A stretch of DNA of 64,000 nt from the NCBI GenBank assembly GCA_021324735.1, contig JAJPIO010000018.1:186001-250000 (forward strand). Direction: 5' to 3'. The notes under the pieces are model-generated. The model saw only the letters and a list, made by a program, of their open reading frames with translations, had not been told where the DNA came from and searched no databases. A program made the translations under genes and the position numbers. Of the stretch, positions 25,071-34,142 are shown one piece after another. Source of the stretch: Bacteroidota bacterium (GTDB taxonomy: Bacteria > Bacteroidota > Ignavibacteria > Palsa-1295). Numbering within the stretch: the stretch's first letter is position 1; each line of letters opens with the position of its first letter.

Positions 25071-26903
25071 CTACCGCTCAGCAGCATTGAGGCCAGTGTC
25101 ACCAAAGGTGGGCATCGTAGCAGCGCTCTGATAATCGGAATACTTAAATCCGGCAAGCGCCTCGACCACTTTATCCTGCTCCCGTTTGTACGCCCACGGA
25201 CCACCTCGAAAGTGTTGCATGGTCATAAAATAAGCGGCGAGTTGACCGTCGCCGGTTACTACATAGCCAGCCAATGCCGTCACTCCATTAAGAGTACCGG
25301 TCTTACCGTGTGCGTTGTATTGTGCCGGCGTACCGATCATACGATGACGGAGCGTGCCATCATAACCAGCGACCGAAAGCGTATGGGTAAACAACTCGAA
25401 CATTCCCTGCTGCCTGATCGCAGCCAGAAGGTTGACGACCGTGTTCGCATTAGTCCGGTTAGATTTCGATAGTCCGGAGCCGTCGATAAATGTGCAAGAG
25501 GTGCCATCTACGTTACAGACTTGGAGCCAGGAGCGCATTAGCTTACGGGCACGCTCATCCGGAGCGGTTGCAGCAACCTGCGCAATAGTGGAAAGCTTGC
25601 GGAACATGCTCTCAGCAAGATAATTATCACTGCGCTTGTTCATATAGCTGAGCAAGTCGATAAGGCTTGTGGTCTTTTGAGCGACCGTTTCCCCATTACT
25701 CGTTGACGCACGTTCAACGCGAGGTTGACCGCTTACCGAAACCCCATCCTGCTGCAAACGCCATTTCATCACTGCCGCCATCGCCATCGGGACGTTATGA
25801 ATGGCAAACTGATAGGTACGTTGTTGACGCGCCGGTATTTGACCCACCACGGTGATCGTTTGTTCGGGGTCCATCGGTCCGCCATCAGAATTAACGTGCA
25901 GCGTCATCGTTCCTCGGCTGATCGAACGAACGGTTCGTCTGTGCCGTCCTCGACCAACCGTTCTGACGCGTACGCTTGATGGTGCGCTCGATGTACCGTG
26001 ATTGATAACAACGACCGATGCGATCGGCGGAAAAACCCGGACGCTAACCGGTGAACCCTTACTATATCCTCCGGCAACGGTTACCGTAACGATATTACGG
26101 TCGAGGGAAAAATTTGGAAATGTTGAAAGAGCGCCGGCTTCATTCTCGTCTTCATCCTCATCATCGCTGGAGGTCGTGTCTGCGCTCGCAAGCGCCCCAT
26201 TGTCGGATTGGACCGAATCATGCACAGACATATCCCAGGAGCCATGCTCGGCCATATACTCTTTCGCTTCCGGGCTCAACGGATTTTCGCCATCGAGATC
26301 GCTAATAATGTCCCCCTGAATTCGTGTGATACCCTTCGAGCGCAATTGATTCGCTAACAAGTCCAGGTCGCTCGAGCGAAGCGTTGGATCGCCACTCGGT
26401 CGAAGATAGACATTCCCGAAAATCGTATTGCCGTCGATACGCGCTCCAGGAGCAAGGTCGAGCTTCGTTGTAAACGCATATTTCGAACCTAACGCCCAAA
26501 TGGTCGAGGACGAAGTGAATAGCTTCTCGACAGAAGCAGGCAAGACGCTCGCATCAGGATTAAGCGAAAAAATATCATGGACAGTATTATTCGGCTCGAA
26601 GAAAATGATCTTTGCCGAGGTTACACCACGTCCATTATCGCCAAGAATATCGTCAATCTGCTGGCGGAGGTTGTTCAGAGCTTTTGCGGTATCGCCTGAC
26701 CATCCCTTAAAGGTAGGATGCATCGGATACGCAGAAGTATCGACATAGTGCTCGAAGGAGGTCGAATGCCGCTCGGTCGCCATTGCGGGTTCACCCGCCT
26801 TACGTGCCCCACAAGAAAGCACAAAGAGCGCCAGCAAAATCGCCATTGGCGATGCCGCCGTACACCAATCACGAAACGAAAGATTTTTTAGTAGCTTCAG
26901 CAA
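25071..26903 (-). CDS. dacB: D-alanyl-D-alanine carboxypeptidase/endopeptidase (PBP4 family, S13)
   Basis: A ~610-residue lipoprotein with the three penicillin-binding motifs: Ser124-Val-Glu-Lys127 (SxxK), SDN (SxN) and KTG in HGKTGTLNGV. It cuts terminal D-Ala and peptidoglycan cross-links in the periplasm. It is longer than E. coli DacB (~477 residues) owing to inserts, one of them an acidic run (DDEDEDENEAG) near residue 250, perhaps the domain II linker. The lipobox is VLSC. The frame is open to a TTG at 26942. I prefer the TTG at 26901-26903, which has a GGAG site and gives a basic n-region (LLKLLKNLSFR). It follows alaS by about 45 bases. Confidence 0.9.
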   Translation of the reverse strand: MLKLLKNLSFRDWCTAASPMAILLALFVLSCGARKAGEPAMATERHSTSFEHYVDTSAYPMHPTFKGWSGDTAKALNNLRQQIDDILGDNGRGVTSAKIIFFEPNNTVHDIFSLNPDASVLPASVEKLFTSSSTIWALGSKYAFTTKLDLAPGARIDGNTIFGNVYLRPSGDPTLRSSDLDLLANQLRSKGITRIQGDIISDLDGENPLSPEAKEYMAEHGSWDMSVHDSVQSDNGALASADTTSSDDEDEDENEAGALSTFPNFSLDRNIVTVTVAGGYSKGSPVSVRVFPPIASVVVINHGTSSAPSSVRVRTVGRGRHRRTVRSISRGTMTLHVNSDGGPMDPEQTITVVGQIPARQQRTYQFAIHNVPMAMAAVMKWRLQQDGVSVSGQPRVERASTSNGETVAQKTTSLIDLLSYMNKRSDNYLAESMFRKLSTIAQVAATAPDERARKLMRSWLQVCNVDGTSCTFIDGSGLSKSNRTNANTVVNLLAAIRQQGMFELFTHTLSVAGYDGTLRHRMIGTPAQYNAHGKTGTLNGVTALAGYVVTGDGQLAAYFMTMQHFRGGPWAYKREQDKVVEALAGFKYSDYQSAATMPTFGDTGLNAAER

Positions 26904-26947
26904 CGATATAACTCCAGACTCCTTCAGCCGATGACAAGCCAAGAAGT

Positions 26948-29518
26948 TTACTTTAAACTATCACGCACAAGTGACTCTGCATTCGTGAGCGCTTCGCGCA
27001 ATCGGTCTGGGTAGCGCCCGCCAGCTTGTGCTAATTGTGGTCGGCCGCCACCACGGCCACCAACTATTTCCGCAATCTTTCCGATGAGCTCGCCCGCCTT
27101 TAACTTCTTCTCTTTTACAAGGTCGTCCGAGACCATCGAAACCAGCGATACTTTGTCTTCCGCAAGCTTCGCGCCAAGAATAGCAACCGCTCCCTGCTTC
27201 AGTTCTTCACGAAGCATTTCCCCGAGCGACTGAAGTTCGCCAGAATCACGGACCAGTATCTCTGAAGAAATAAAGCGGACCGTTGTGCCATCGAGCGGGT
27301 GGGCCGCGTCTGCAAGACGCCGCATTTCTTCCCGACGAGCTTCCAGCCGCAATTTTGTCAGCTCCTTCTCGAGCTTTTGCTTTTCGGCGAGGAGTGCCTC
27401 GTGCTCCCGGCTGAGGTCGGAGTGTTTCTTCTCCTGTTCCTGCAACCAGTGTTCGATACCACGGCCAGTCACCGCCTCGATACGTCGCACACCGCTCGCA
27501 ATACTCGATTCGCTCGTGAATTTGAATAACCCTATCTCGGCCGTATTGGCAACGTGCGTACCGCCGCAGAACTCGCGGGAGAACGAACCAAAATCGACGA
27601 CGTTCACGCGCGCTCCGTACTTGTCACCAAAAAACATGAGCGCACCCATCTTTTTCGCCTCTTCGAACGGAATGTTTCGATGGTGAATGAGTCGAATAGA
27701 TTCACGTATCTTTTCATTCACGATCGCTTCGATCTCTCGAAGCTCTTCGGGAGTGACCTTTTGATAATGACTAAAATCGAAGCGCAAATGATCCGGCGTA
27801 ACCAGCGAGCCAGCCTGATGCACATGTTCGCCCAGCACTTTTCGTAATGCCGAGTGCATCAGGTGCGTAGCGGAGTGATTCCGCATGATATCGATGCGGC
27901 GAGATCGGTCGATCGAAGCATGAGCGACAGCATTCTGCGGTGCATCGATCGTCTCCTCTTCCAGAATATGCGCGATCGCAGAGCCGGCTTTCCGCACATC
28001 CTTTACACGATGTGGATTGCCTTCGATCACTAATACACCAGTATCGGATATCTGACCACCCGACTCCGCATAGAATGGTGTGCGATTTAAGATCACCGTG
28101 TTTCCTTCAACGACCAGTGTTCTGCCGGTATCTTCGAAGACATCGTAGCCTGTAAAGAGCGATTCGACATCGGCAAGCTCGGTCACGGCAGTGATCACCT
28201 GCTTTTTCGAAGCATGCACTAGCAACGAGCGGTCTTTCTGCTCCTGCAAAAGCTCTTCGAAACGCGGCATATCTACCGTTAGGCCGCGCTCGCGAGCGAG
28301 CACTTGAGTAAGATCGATCGGGAAGCCGAACGTATCATACAGCTTGAACGCATCTTCTCCGGCGATCGAAGGCGATTCAGAATCCTCCGCGATCTTAGCG
28401 ATCTCTTCGAAAAGCGCAAGCCCACGATCGAGCGTGACATTAAAGCTTTCTTCTTCGGCACGAATAACTTTCTGTACTAACTCGAGCCGATCTTTCATTT
28501 CCGGGAAAATGCTTCCCATCTGCTCGGCAACCGTGCCGGCCAATTGATATAAGAAAGGCTCTTTAAATCCAAGATTGCGTCCGTATCGGCACGCGCGGCG
28601 TAACAAGCGACGCAATACATAACCACGACCTTCATTGCCGGGCAAGGCACCATCAGCGATTGCGGCAGTCAGCGTGCGAACATGGTCCGCAACCACGCGC
28701 ATCGCAATGTCAACGTCTGGCGCTCCGCCGTAGGAGAGTTTGGGACCAATGCGGCTTATCGCAGAGAAGTAGGGTTGAAAAACATCCGTATCATAATTCG
28801 ATTTCTTGCCCTGCAATACTGCGCAGATGCGCTCGAAGCCCATGCCGGTATCGACATGCTTCATCGGCAGTTCTTCGAGTGAGCCATCAGGGTTACGATT
28901 ATACTGGATAAAGACGAGATTCCAGATCTCGATCACCTCCGGCACTCCGGCATTGACGAGCTTGCCACCGCTTTTATCAGGAGTGTGATCGTAGTGGATC
29001 TCCGAGCACGGTCCGCACGGACCGGTCTCTCCCATTTCCCAGAAATTATCCTTTGCACCAAAGCGAAGAATATGGGTGGGGTCAATATCGGTTACATCCT
29101 TCCAGAGCTCAAATGCTTCATCGTCCGTCTCGTAGACGGTAGCATAAAGCCGCGATTTATCAAGCCCCCACACTTTGGTGAGTAGCTCCCATGCCCATCC
29201 GATCGCTTCCTTCTTATAATAGTCCCCGAACGACCAGTTACCGAGCATTTCGAAGAAAGTATGATGATAGGTATCATGCCCTACCTCTTCGAGATCGTTA
29301 TGCTTACCGGAGACGCGAATGACTTTTTGCGTATCCGCCGCTCGGCTATAGGAACGGGAGCCTTCGCCAAGGAAGACGTCCTTGAACTGGTTCATACCCG
29401 CATTGGTAAAGAGCAGCGTTTTATCCCCATGCGGAATCACTGGCGCGCTCGGCACGATCTCATGCCCGCGCTCACGGAAAAAATCAAGAAAGCTTTGTCG
29501 GATCTCTTTGGAAGTCAT
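26948..29518 (-). CDS. alaS: Alanyl-tRNA synthetase
   Basis: An 856-residue class II synthetase of normal length. Motif 1 is near residue 15 (GHEIVPSAPVIP), FFEMLGNWSFGDYYKKEAI is the aminoacylation core, CGGTHVANT is the zinc/editing-site Cys segment, and GGGRPQLAQAGG is the C-Ala tail. It charges tRNA-Ala and edits mis-charged Ser/Gly. The ATG at 29516-29518 matches family starts (MTSKEIRQSFLDFFRERGHE). It is divergent from the AT-rich T9SS cargo at 29647. Confidence 0.98.
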   Translation of the reverse strand: MTSKEIRQSFLDFFRERGHEIVPSAPVIPHGDKTLLFTNAGMNQFKDVFLGEGSRSYSRAADTQKVIRVSGKHNDLEEVGHDTYHHTFFEMLGNWSFGDYYKKEAIGWAWELLTKVWGLDKSRLYATVYETDDEAFELWKDVTDIDPTHILRFGAKDNFWEMGETGPCGPCSEIHYDHTPDKSGGKLVNAGVPEVIEIWNLVFIQYNRNPDGSLEELPMKHVDTGMGFERICAVLQGKKSNYDTDVFQPYFSAISRIGPKLSYGGAPDVDIAMRVVADHVRTLTAAIADGALPGNEGRGYVLRRLLRRACRYGRNLGFKEPFLYQLAGTVAEQMGSIFPEMKDRLELVQKVIRAEEESFNVTLDRGLALFEEIAKIAEDSESPSIAGEDAFKLYDTFGFPIDLTQVLARERGLTVDMPRFEELLQEQKDRSLLVHASKKQVITAVTELADVESLFTGYDVFEDTGRTLVVEGNTVILNRTPFYAESGGQISDTGVLVIEGNPHRVKDVRKAGSAIAHILEEETIDAPQNAVAHASIDRSRRIDIMRNHSATHLMHSALRKVLGEHVHQAGSLVTPDHLRFDFSHYQKVTPEELREIEAIVNEKIRESIRLIHHRNIPFEEAKKMGALMFFGDKYGARVNVVDFGSFSREFCGGTHVANTAEIGLFKFTSESSIASGVRRIEAVTGRGIEHWLQEQEKKHSDLSREHEALLAEKQKLEKELTKLRLEARREEMRRLADAAHPLDGTTVRFISSEILVRDSGELQSLGEMLREELKQGAVAILGAKLAEDKVSLVSMVSDDLVKEKKLKAGELIGKIAEIVGGRGGGRPQLAQAGGRYPDRLREALTNAESLVRDSLK

Positions 29519-29646
29519 GTGGCAGGGAAAAACAACAATGCACGGGGAATGTTCAAACGTGTGACCTTATAATGGAGGCTTTCGATGGGCTGGGTCAGTT
29601 TTCAATCTCTTTCGAACGGCTCACAAATTTGCTCCGTTAGACCGGC

Positions 29647-30522
29647 ATGAAGATTCTAGTTGCAGTTCTTCTAAGCTTCCTTGCGGGTAACGCACTCGCT
29701 TCTTCGGCGGATAGCGGAAAGTGTCCGTGGAAGATGCCGTTTATGATAAGCATTCACGGTACAGGAATTACGCATCAATATGCTGTTGATGCCTTCCAAA
29801 AAAGCCTAACCTTTCGAGATACAGATTATGGATATTTTTCTTCATCTTTAGATTTTAATTTTAGTTTAGATACTTCCTGGGCTTCCCAGCACGCAGGAGG
29901 ATTCCATTATTCTTTAAAACAGGACACTCTTCGTTTTTCCTATAAATGGTTCGATACAGTATCAATTCTTATTGCCTTTGCTCCAGGGACTGATTCGATA
30001 CTCTCCTTAAATTGCTACCAACATGATAGCACCGGTGATATAGAAAATGTCAGAACTTGGAATTTTAATATTTCTTCGCTCGCGTTCAATGACACTTCGA
30101 TCTTCATGTCCGATTCTTCAATGTCTCAGCATCATATCGAAGCGTCATATCAAGAAGTACATGTGACGTATGTCTATGCATCCCCAGATTACTTTGAAAC
30201 TCGTTATTCGGATTTCACTGCGTCATCTGTTAAACTCTCAGGAATTTTCCTGCCTACCACTTTATCAAATGAACCCGCGATGGTTCAAGCCCCACCTCAG
30301 CCACAGAATTTGGTGATTGCTCCTTCGTGCGGTTCAGTCTCATGCTCCTTTAATAAATCCGATCAGGATAGGTCATTGGAAGTTTATTCGCTCATCGGTA
30401 TTCGAATTAATTCGCTCTTAATCCCTGCAAAAGAAAGCACAGTATTGCTGCCCCCGCTCCCTGCGGGATCTTATTTTATTAAGCTAGGTAATTCACTAGC
30501 GAAAATAGCAGTCGCGAAATAG
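29647..30522 (+). CDS. Small exported protein with T9SS-like C-terminal sorting domain, AT-rich
   Basis: A 291-residue protein with signal peptide (MKILVAVLLSFLAGNALASS). The body is beta-rich and has no known motif. The last ~60 residues (LEVYSLIGIRI..., LPAGSYFIKLG..., KIAVAK) match the type A sorting-domain pattern, so it should be a T9SS client. The coding DNA is visibly richer in A/T than its neighbours, and the codons (TTT, AAT, GAT) differ from most genes here. That suggests recent transfer or weak selection. A minus-strand terminator hairpin at 30597-30620 lies downstream of the stop. Confidence 0.72.
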   Translation: MKILVAVLLSFLAGNALASSADSGKCPWKMPFMISIHGTGITHQYAVDAFQKSLTFRDTDYGYFSSSLDFNFSLDTSWASQHAGGFHYSLKQDTLRFSYKWFDTVSILIAFAPGTDSILSLNCYQHDSTGDIENVRTWNFNISSLAFNDTSIFMSDSSMSQHHIEASYQEVHVTYVYASPDYFETRYSDFTASSVKLSGIFLPTTLSNEPAMVQAPPQPQNLVIAPSCGSVSCSFNKSDQDRSLEVYSLIGIRINSLLIPAKESTVLLPPLPAGSYFIKLGNSLAKIAVAK

Positions 30523-30596
30523 GCAAAAGGCTTATCTTTTTGCGAATAAAAACTCATTGGATTTTTATCCTTTGACAGTCCGAATTCAAAAACAAA

Positions 30597-30620
30597 AAGA
30601 GCAGCCAAAGAGCTGCTCTT
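30597..30620. terminator. Intrinsic terminator for clpS, also usable by the cargo gene
   Basis: AAGAGCAGC (30597-30605) pairs with GCTGCTCTT (30612-30620) around CAAAGA. On the minus strand TTTTTGTTTTTG follows, giving a good terminator 24 bases beyond the clpS stop. On the plus strand it follows the AT-rich cargo gene, with a shorter U-run. Confidence 0.85.
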
Positions 30621-30643
30621 ACTTAAACACAAATCTTGTTTAA

Positions 30644-30994
30644 TTAGGTCAAAACCTGCGTGTGCAACGCGATCTCTTCGAGTACTGAACTGACCTTCAG
30701 GCACTCGAACATATCACCCTCGAAAACGAGCGACTGTCCGCGAGTATGAACTTCCCATGCAACGCTCGCGGCATGATCTTCGGAGCATCCAACAGCTTTA
30801 CAAACCTGGGAAATTACCTCGTCAAACGTATGCACGTTATCATTGTAGAGAATAACACGCGAAACGAGGTCCTGTAGGACATCAACGTCCTCGGCAAATC
30901 CGATCTCAGGCATGTCGACATTCGAGAGAGTGACCGGCCAGAGTTCAGAAGCAAGATCGACTAACATAGTTGGCATAGATGACTTTCGGCTCAT
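30644..30994 (-). CDS. clpS: ClpS adaptor for the Clp protease
   Basis: A 116-residue protein. It has the ClpS pattern RVILYNDNVHTFDEVISQVCKAVGC (Asn/Asp pocket for N-end-rule residues), ASVAWEVHTRGQSLVFEGDMFECLKV and a C-terminal LEEIALH. ClpS delivers N-end-rule substrates to ClpAP. The frame starts at a GTG (31003); the ATG at 30992-30994 gives MSRKSSMPTM, which I prefer, though a start at 30976 (MPTML) is possible. The N-terminal ~25 residues are longer than usual. It lies 57 bases after the NifU-type gene and may be co-transcribed. Confidence 0.93.
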   Translation of the reverse strand: MSRKSSMPTMLVDLASELWPVTLSNVDMPEIGFAEDVDVLQDLVSRVILYNDNVHTFDEVISQVCKAVGCSEDHAASVAWEVHTRGQSLVFEGDMFECLKVSSVLEEIALHTQVLT

Positions 30995-31051
30995 GTATAA
31001 CACACGAAATCGAAAAAAGGCTTACGTAAAAAGCTGAAAAATTGAGAAGAA

Positions 31052-31369
31052 TCAGAGCTTCTTCAATTCGAAAAGCTGCTCTATTTCTGGACGAGATACG
31101 GCCTCGACCCGCCGAAGTTCCGGAGCTTCGTGAAGAATTGCCCGTTCTACCCCGGCCCGAAGGGTCATTGGGAGCATGGAGCAGGTTCGGCAGGCCCCCA
31201 TGAAACACACTTCGGCCACCATTGCCTCATAATCGATACGGACCAGCTCAACACTACCGCCATCTACCAAGAGGTATGGCCGCACATGCTCCAGCGCCCT
31301 GCGAACGCGGATCTCGATATCCCCGCCATTCACTGTAACTTCCGCCTTTATGACGGCTTCGACTTCCAT
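31052..31369 (-). CDS. NifU C-terminal-domain Fe-S carrier (Nfu type)
   Basis: A 105-residue protein consisting only of a NifU-like domain. The CxxC in GACRTCSMLPMTL holds a [4Fe-4S] cluster that is passed to apo-proteins. The N-terminus has the typical DIEIRVRRALEHVRPYLLVDGGSVELV. It sits 6 bases downstream of the Mrp-type ATPase, which shares the same pathway, so the two probably act as one Fe-S delivery unit in the cytosol. Confidence 0.93.
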   Translation of the reverse strand: MEVEAVIKAEVTVNGGDIEIRVRRALEHVRPYLLVDGGSVELVRIDYEAMVAEVCFMGACRTCSMLPMTLRAGVERAILHEAPELRRVEAVSRPEIEQLFELKKL

Positions 31370-31375
31370 GGTGGC

Positions 31376-32509
31376 TTAAAGTTCGATCTGAACCGGTGCG
31401 TGCTGTGGCGAATAGGCAAGAATGGAAATTTGCCGAGCCATTTCACAAGCAATAGTTTCAAATGCTTTTGCCGCCGGAGAATTCGGCTCGCTCGAAACGA
31501 TCGGATGTCCGGTATCTCCTCCAACTCGAACGGCTGTCACGAGCGGTAGCTCACCAAGGAATGGAACTTCAAAATTATCTGCAGCTTTGCGTCCTCCGCC
31601 GTGAGCGAAGATCTCTTCACGCTCGCCGCAATGCGAACAGATGAAGTAGCTCATATTCTCGACGATACCAAGAACCGGTACATGTACCTTCTCGAACATG
31701 CGAATACCCTTGCGAGCATCTGCAAGGGCAACGTCCTGCGGAGTCGTAACGATCACTGCACCGGTAAGAGAGATCGACTGCACGAGCGTAAGTTGAATAT
31801 CACCGGTACCTGGGGGCAGATCAAAAATGAGATAATCAAGCTCGCCCCAATCGACATCCGTCATAAACTGCTTCAGCGCGCCAGATGCCATCGGTCCGCG
31901 CCACACAACGGCTGTATCCGGATCGACGAGAAAGCCGATCGACATGATCTTAATGCCTTCGGCTTCGAGCGGAATCATCTTGACTTTATTCTCCCCTGCC
32001 TGGCGTGCTGATGGCTTAGCATTCTCGAGACCGAACATTAAGGGAATGCTCGGGCCGTAAATATCGGCATCGAGCAAGCCAACTTTGGCACCATCACGAG
32101 CAAGCTGAACCGCGAGGTTAGCAGCAACGGTCGATTTACCTACACCACCTTTACCAGAAGCAACAGCGATCGTATTCTTCACACCCGACAGAACTTCACC
32201 CTGTTGCTTATGCGGAGCCTGGGGTATCTTCGCAGTCATATTGACTTTCACGTTACCTTCACCGGCGATCAGCTCGACCGCCTGCTGAGCTTGGCGCTCG
32301 AGAGTGTCCCGGACGGGACACGATGGAGTGGTCAGTTCAAATGTAAAACTTACGTTGCCACCTTCGATCCTGACATCGCGAATCATTCCAAGACTCACAA
32401 TATCTCTATGAAGATCGGGGTCATTAACGGTGCGAAGTGCCTCGAGAACAGACGACTCGGTAAGGGAGGTCTTACCATTGGAGCCAGAAAATTTTGACAG
32501 TAATCCCAT
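31376..32509 (-). CDS. mrp: Mrp/ApbC-family Fe-S cluster carrier ATPase
   Basis: A 377-residue protein. The N-terminal ~90 residues are a MIP18/DUF59 domain (VLEALRTVNDPDLHRDIVSLG). Then follows a P-loop ATPase: deviant Walker A GKGGVGKST, LLDADIYGPSIPLMF and a CxxC (CSHCGE) that binds the bridging [4Fe-4S]. ApbC-type proteins load clusters onto targets with ATP hydrolysis. It is the first gene of the run Mrp-Nfu-ClpS, 6 bases before Nfu. ATG at 32507-32509. Confidence 0.96.
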   Translation of the reverse strand: MGLLSKFSGSNGKTSLTESSVLEALRTVNDPDLHRDIVSLGMIRDVRIEGGNVSFTFELTTPSCPVRDTLERQAQQAVELIAGEGNVKVNMTAKIPQAPHKQQGEVLSGVKNTIAVASGKGGVGKSTVAANLAVQLARDGAKVGLLDADIYGPSIPLMFGLENAKPSARQAGENKVKMIPLEAEGIKIMSIGFLVDPDTAVVWRGPMASGALKQFMTDVDWGELDYLIFDLPPGTGDIQLTLVQSISLTGAVIVTTPQDVALADARKGIRMFEKVHVPVLGIVENMSYFICSHCGEREEIFAHGGGRKAADNFEVPFLGELPLVTAVRVGGDTGHPIVSSEPNSPAAKAFETIACEMARQISILAYSPQHAPVQIEL

Positions 32510-32676
32510 TTCTATACGTATCCTAATACTTCGTGAAGCGGCCCGAAAAACGAGCAGCTATGGGTATAAGTTCGTAGCATTCGGCACTGATTCCGGCCGC
32601 TTCTATGTTGGCTCCATTCCGTTTTGTCGTCTAACAAATTGTCTTTTTCGACCGCCATTTTCTTGGAAAGCCTCTA

Positions 32677-33114
32677 ATGAAAATCTTCACTCTTTGCTTC
32701 GCATTGCTTGCTTGTGTTTTGATCGGATGCAGCGATGAAAAGCTCAATCAGGACAGTACTCAGTCATCCGTAGCCTCGATCGCTACACCTAATTCGACAA
32801 TGGCAATCCCGATGACAGCTGAGGCCATCACAAAAGGAAAATCTATTTATGCGACAAGCTGCTCAGCGTGCCACGGTTCAAGCGGAAAAGGCGACGGTCC
32901 TGCAGCCGCTTCACTCAACCCTAAGCCGCGCGACCATACCAATGGTGCATATATGGATAAGCTGACTAACGATCACATCTTCAAGGTCATCCGCTATGGA
33001 GGCAGCATGTTCGGCTACCCAACGATGCCGGCCCAGCCGAACTTATCCGACGACGAAATAAAGGAAGTTGTTGCCTATGTGCGAACACTAAGCAATACTT
33101 ATAAACGACAATAA
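32677..33114 (+). CDS. Lipoprotein cytochrome c (monohaem)
   Basis: A 145-residue protein. Lipobox IGC with Cys18 anchors it. The haem site CSACH is at 62-66 and the probable distal Met is Met117 in YPTMPAQPNLSDDEI, the usual class I ending. The linker between residues 20 and 45 is Ser/Thr-rich and flexible. It should carry electrons in the periplasm from a membrane anchor, to an oxidase or another acceptor. It is transcribed alone, and its stop is 2 bases before the stop of the convergent pirin gene. Confidence 0.95.
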   Translation: MKIFTLCFALLACVLIGCSDEKLNQDSTQSSVASIATPNSTMAIPMTAEAITKGKSIYATSCSACHGSSGKGDGPAAASLNPKPRDHTNGAYMDKLTNDHIFKVIRYGGSMFGYPTMPAQPNLSDDEIKEVVAYVRTLSNTYKRQ

Positions 33115-33115
33115 G

Positions 33116-33820
33116 CTACGCTACGTCGAATAGCAGGAATTCTGCCCGATCATTCGATGCATTGGTGATCGTGATCGCGGGTTCGTTCTCTATAGCCACA
33201 CTATCGCCCGCCTGAAGCGGCACGCCGTTTACGGTTAGCGCGCCTGTTGCTACTTGCAGGTAGCCTCCACGACCGAGTCCGAATGCATGCTGAAGTGCCG
33301 AACCGGTCGTTAGAAGCGAGGCATATACGTCGGCATCCTGATGGATAGTTGTAGACTCGTTGCGGCCATCATGCGAGGCGACTAACCGAAGCGTGTTCGT
33401 TCGTTCAGCTTCCGAAAAGTGCTTTTGCTCGTACGTCGGTGGAAATCCATGACGCTCGGGAAAGATCCATATCTGCAACAAATGCACTCCCTCGTTCTCT
33501 GATGGATTATACTCGCTGTGGAATACGCCAGTACCGGCGCTCATTCGTTGTACATCCCCAGGACGAATTACTCCGCCATTACCCATCGAATCCTTGTGCT
33601 CCAGAGCACCCGAAAGAATATAGGTAATGATCTCCATATCACGGTGTGGATGCATTCCGAATCCCATTCCGGGCGCAACGCGGTCCTCGTTGATAACGCG
33701 CAACGTACGGAAGTTCATATGCTGAACATCGTGATAATCCGCAAAGGAAAAGGTGTGATAGGTATCGAGCCATCCGTGATCGAAATGGCCGCGTTCAAAA
33801 GCTGGTCGTTTGGTAAGCAT
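33116..33820 (-). CDS. Pirin family protein (cupin, quercetin-dioxygenase-like)
   Basis: A 234-residue bicupin of normal length. The N-terminal cupin has the metal ligands His in MHPHRDMEIITYILSG and Glu/His in SAGTGVFHSEYNPSE. The remaining part is the second cupin with LGRGGYLQVATGALTVNGVPLQAGDSVAI. Pirins bind iron; some have quercetin 2,3-dioxygenase activity and some act as regulators. The role here is not known. It is convergent with the cytochrome gene. Confidence 0.93.
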   Translation of the reverse strand: MLTKRPAFERGHFDHGWLDTYHTFSFADYHDVQHMNFRTLRVINEDRVAPGMGFGMHPHRDMEIITYILSGALEHKDSMGNGGVIRPGDVQRMSAGTGVFHSEYNPSENEGVHLLQIWIFPERHGFPPTYEQKHFSEAERTNTLRLVASHDGRNESTTIHQDADVYASLLTTGSALQHAFGLGRGGYLQVATGALTVNGVPLQAGDSVAIENEPAITITNASNDRAEFLLFDVA

Positions 33821-33888
33821 AAATCGGCGATCTTTTGGAGCAAAGATACGGCCAGCTACTCAAAGTGTTCCGAACGTAGAGAAAACGA

Positions 33889-33913
33889 AAAAGCCTGCTT
33901 ACAGCAGGCTTTT
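33889..33913 (-). terminator. Intrinsic terminator for tRNA-Asn
   Basis: AAAAGCCTGCT (33889-33899) pairs with AGCAGGCTTTT (33903-33913) around a 3-base loop. On the minus strand it is followed by TTTCGTTTTC. It lies just beyond the 3' end of the tRNA. Confidence 0.85.
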
Positions 33914-33922
33914 TATTGTGGC

Positions 33923-33999
33923 TGGCTCCTGAGGTAGGACTTGAACCTACGACCCTCTGATTAACAGTCAGATGCTCTAACCAACTGAGCTACTCAGGA
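33923..33999 (-). tRNA. tRNA-Asn (GTT)
   Basis: On the minus strand a 74-base cloverleaf plus encoded CCA. Acceptor arms TCCTGAG/CTCAGGA with discriminator G pair fully. The D arm reads AGCTCAGTTGGTTAGAGC, the anticodon loop CTGTTAA holds GTT (33963-33965), and the T arm has GGTTCAAGTC. It decodes AAC/AAT. A separate terminator follows. Confidence 0.98.
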
Positions 34000-34142
34000 A
34001 TATCATTTTTGAAGCGCGGGAAGAACGCCTAAGACGGCGAACGCGGTTCCGTTGCCCGAAAGAATTACGGAGAATATTTTCTGGCCGATTAAGAGTAACT
34101 GGTAAATGACCTCCGGACGGTAGACCCCGAGTTTGCAACGGA

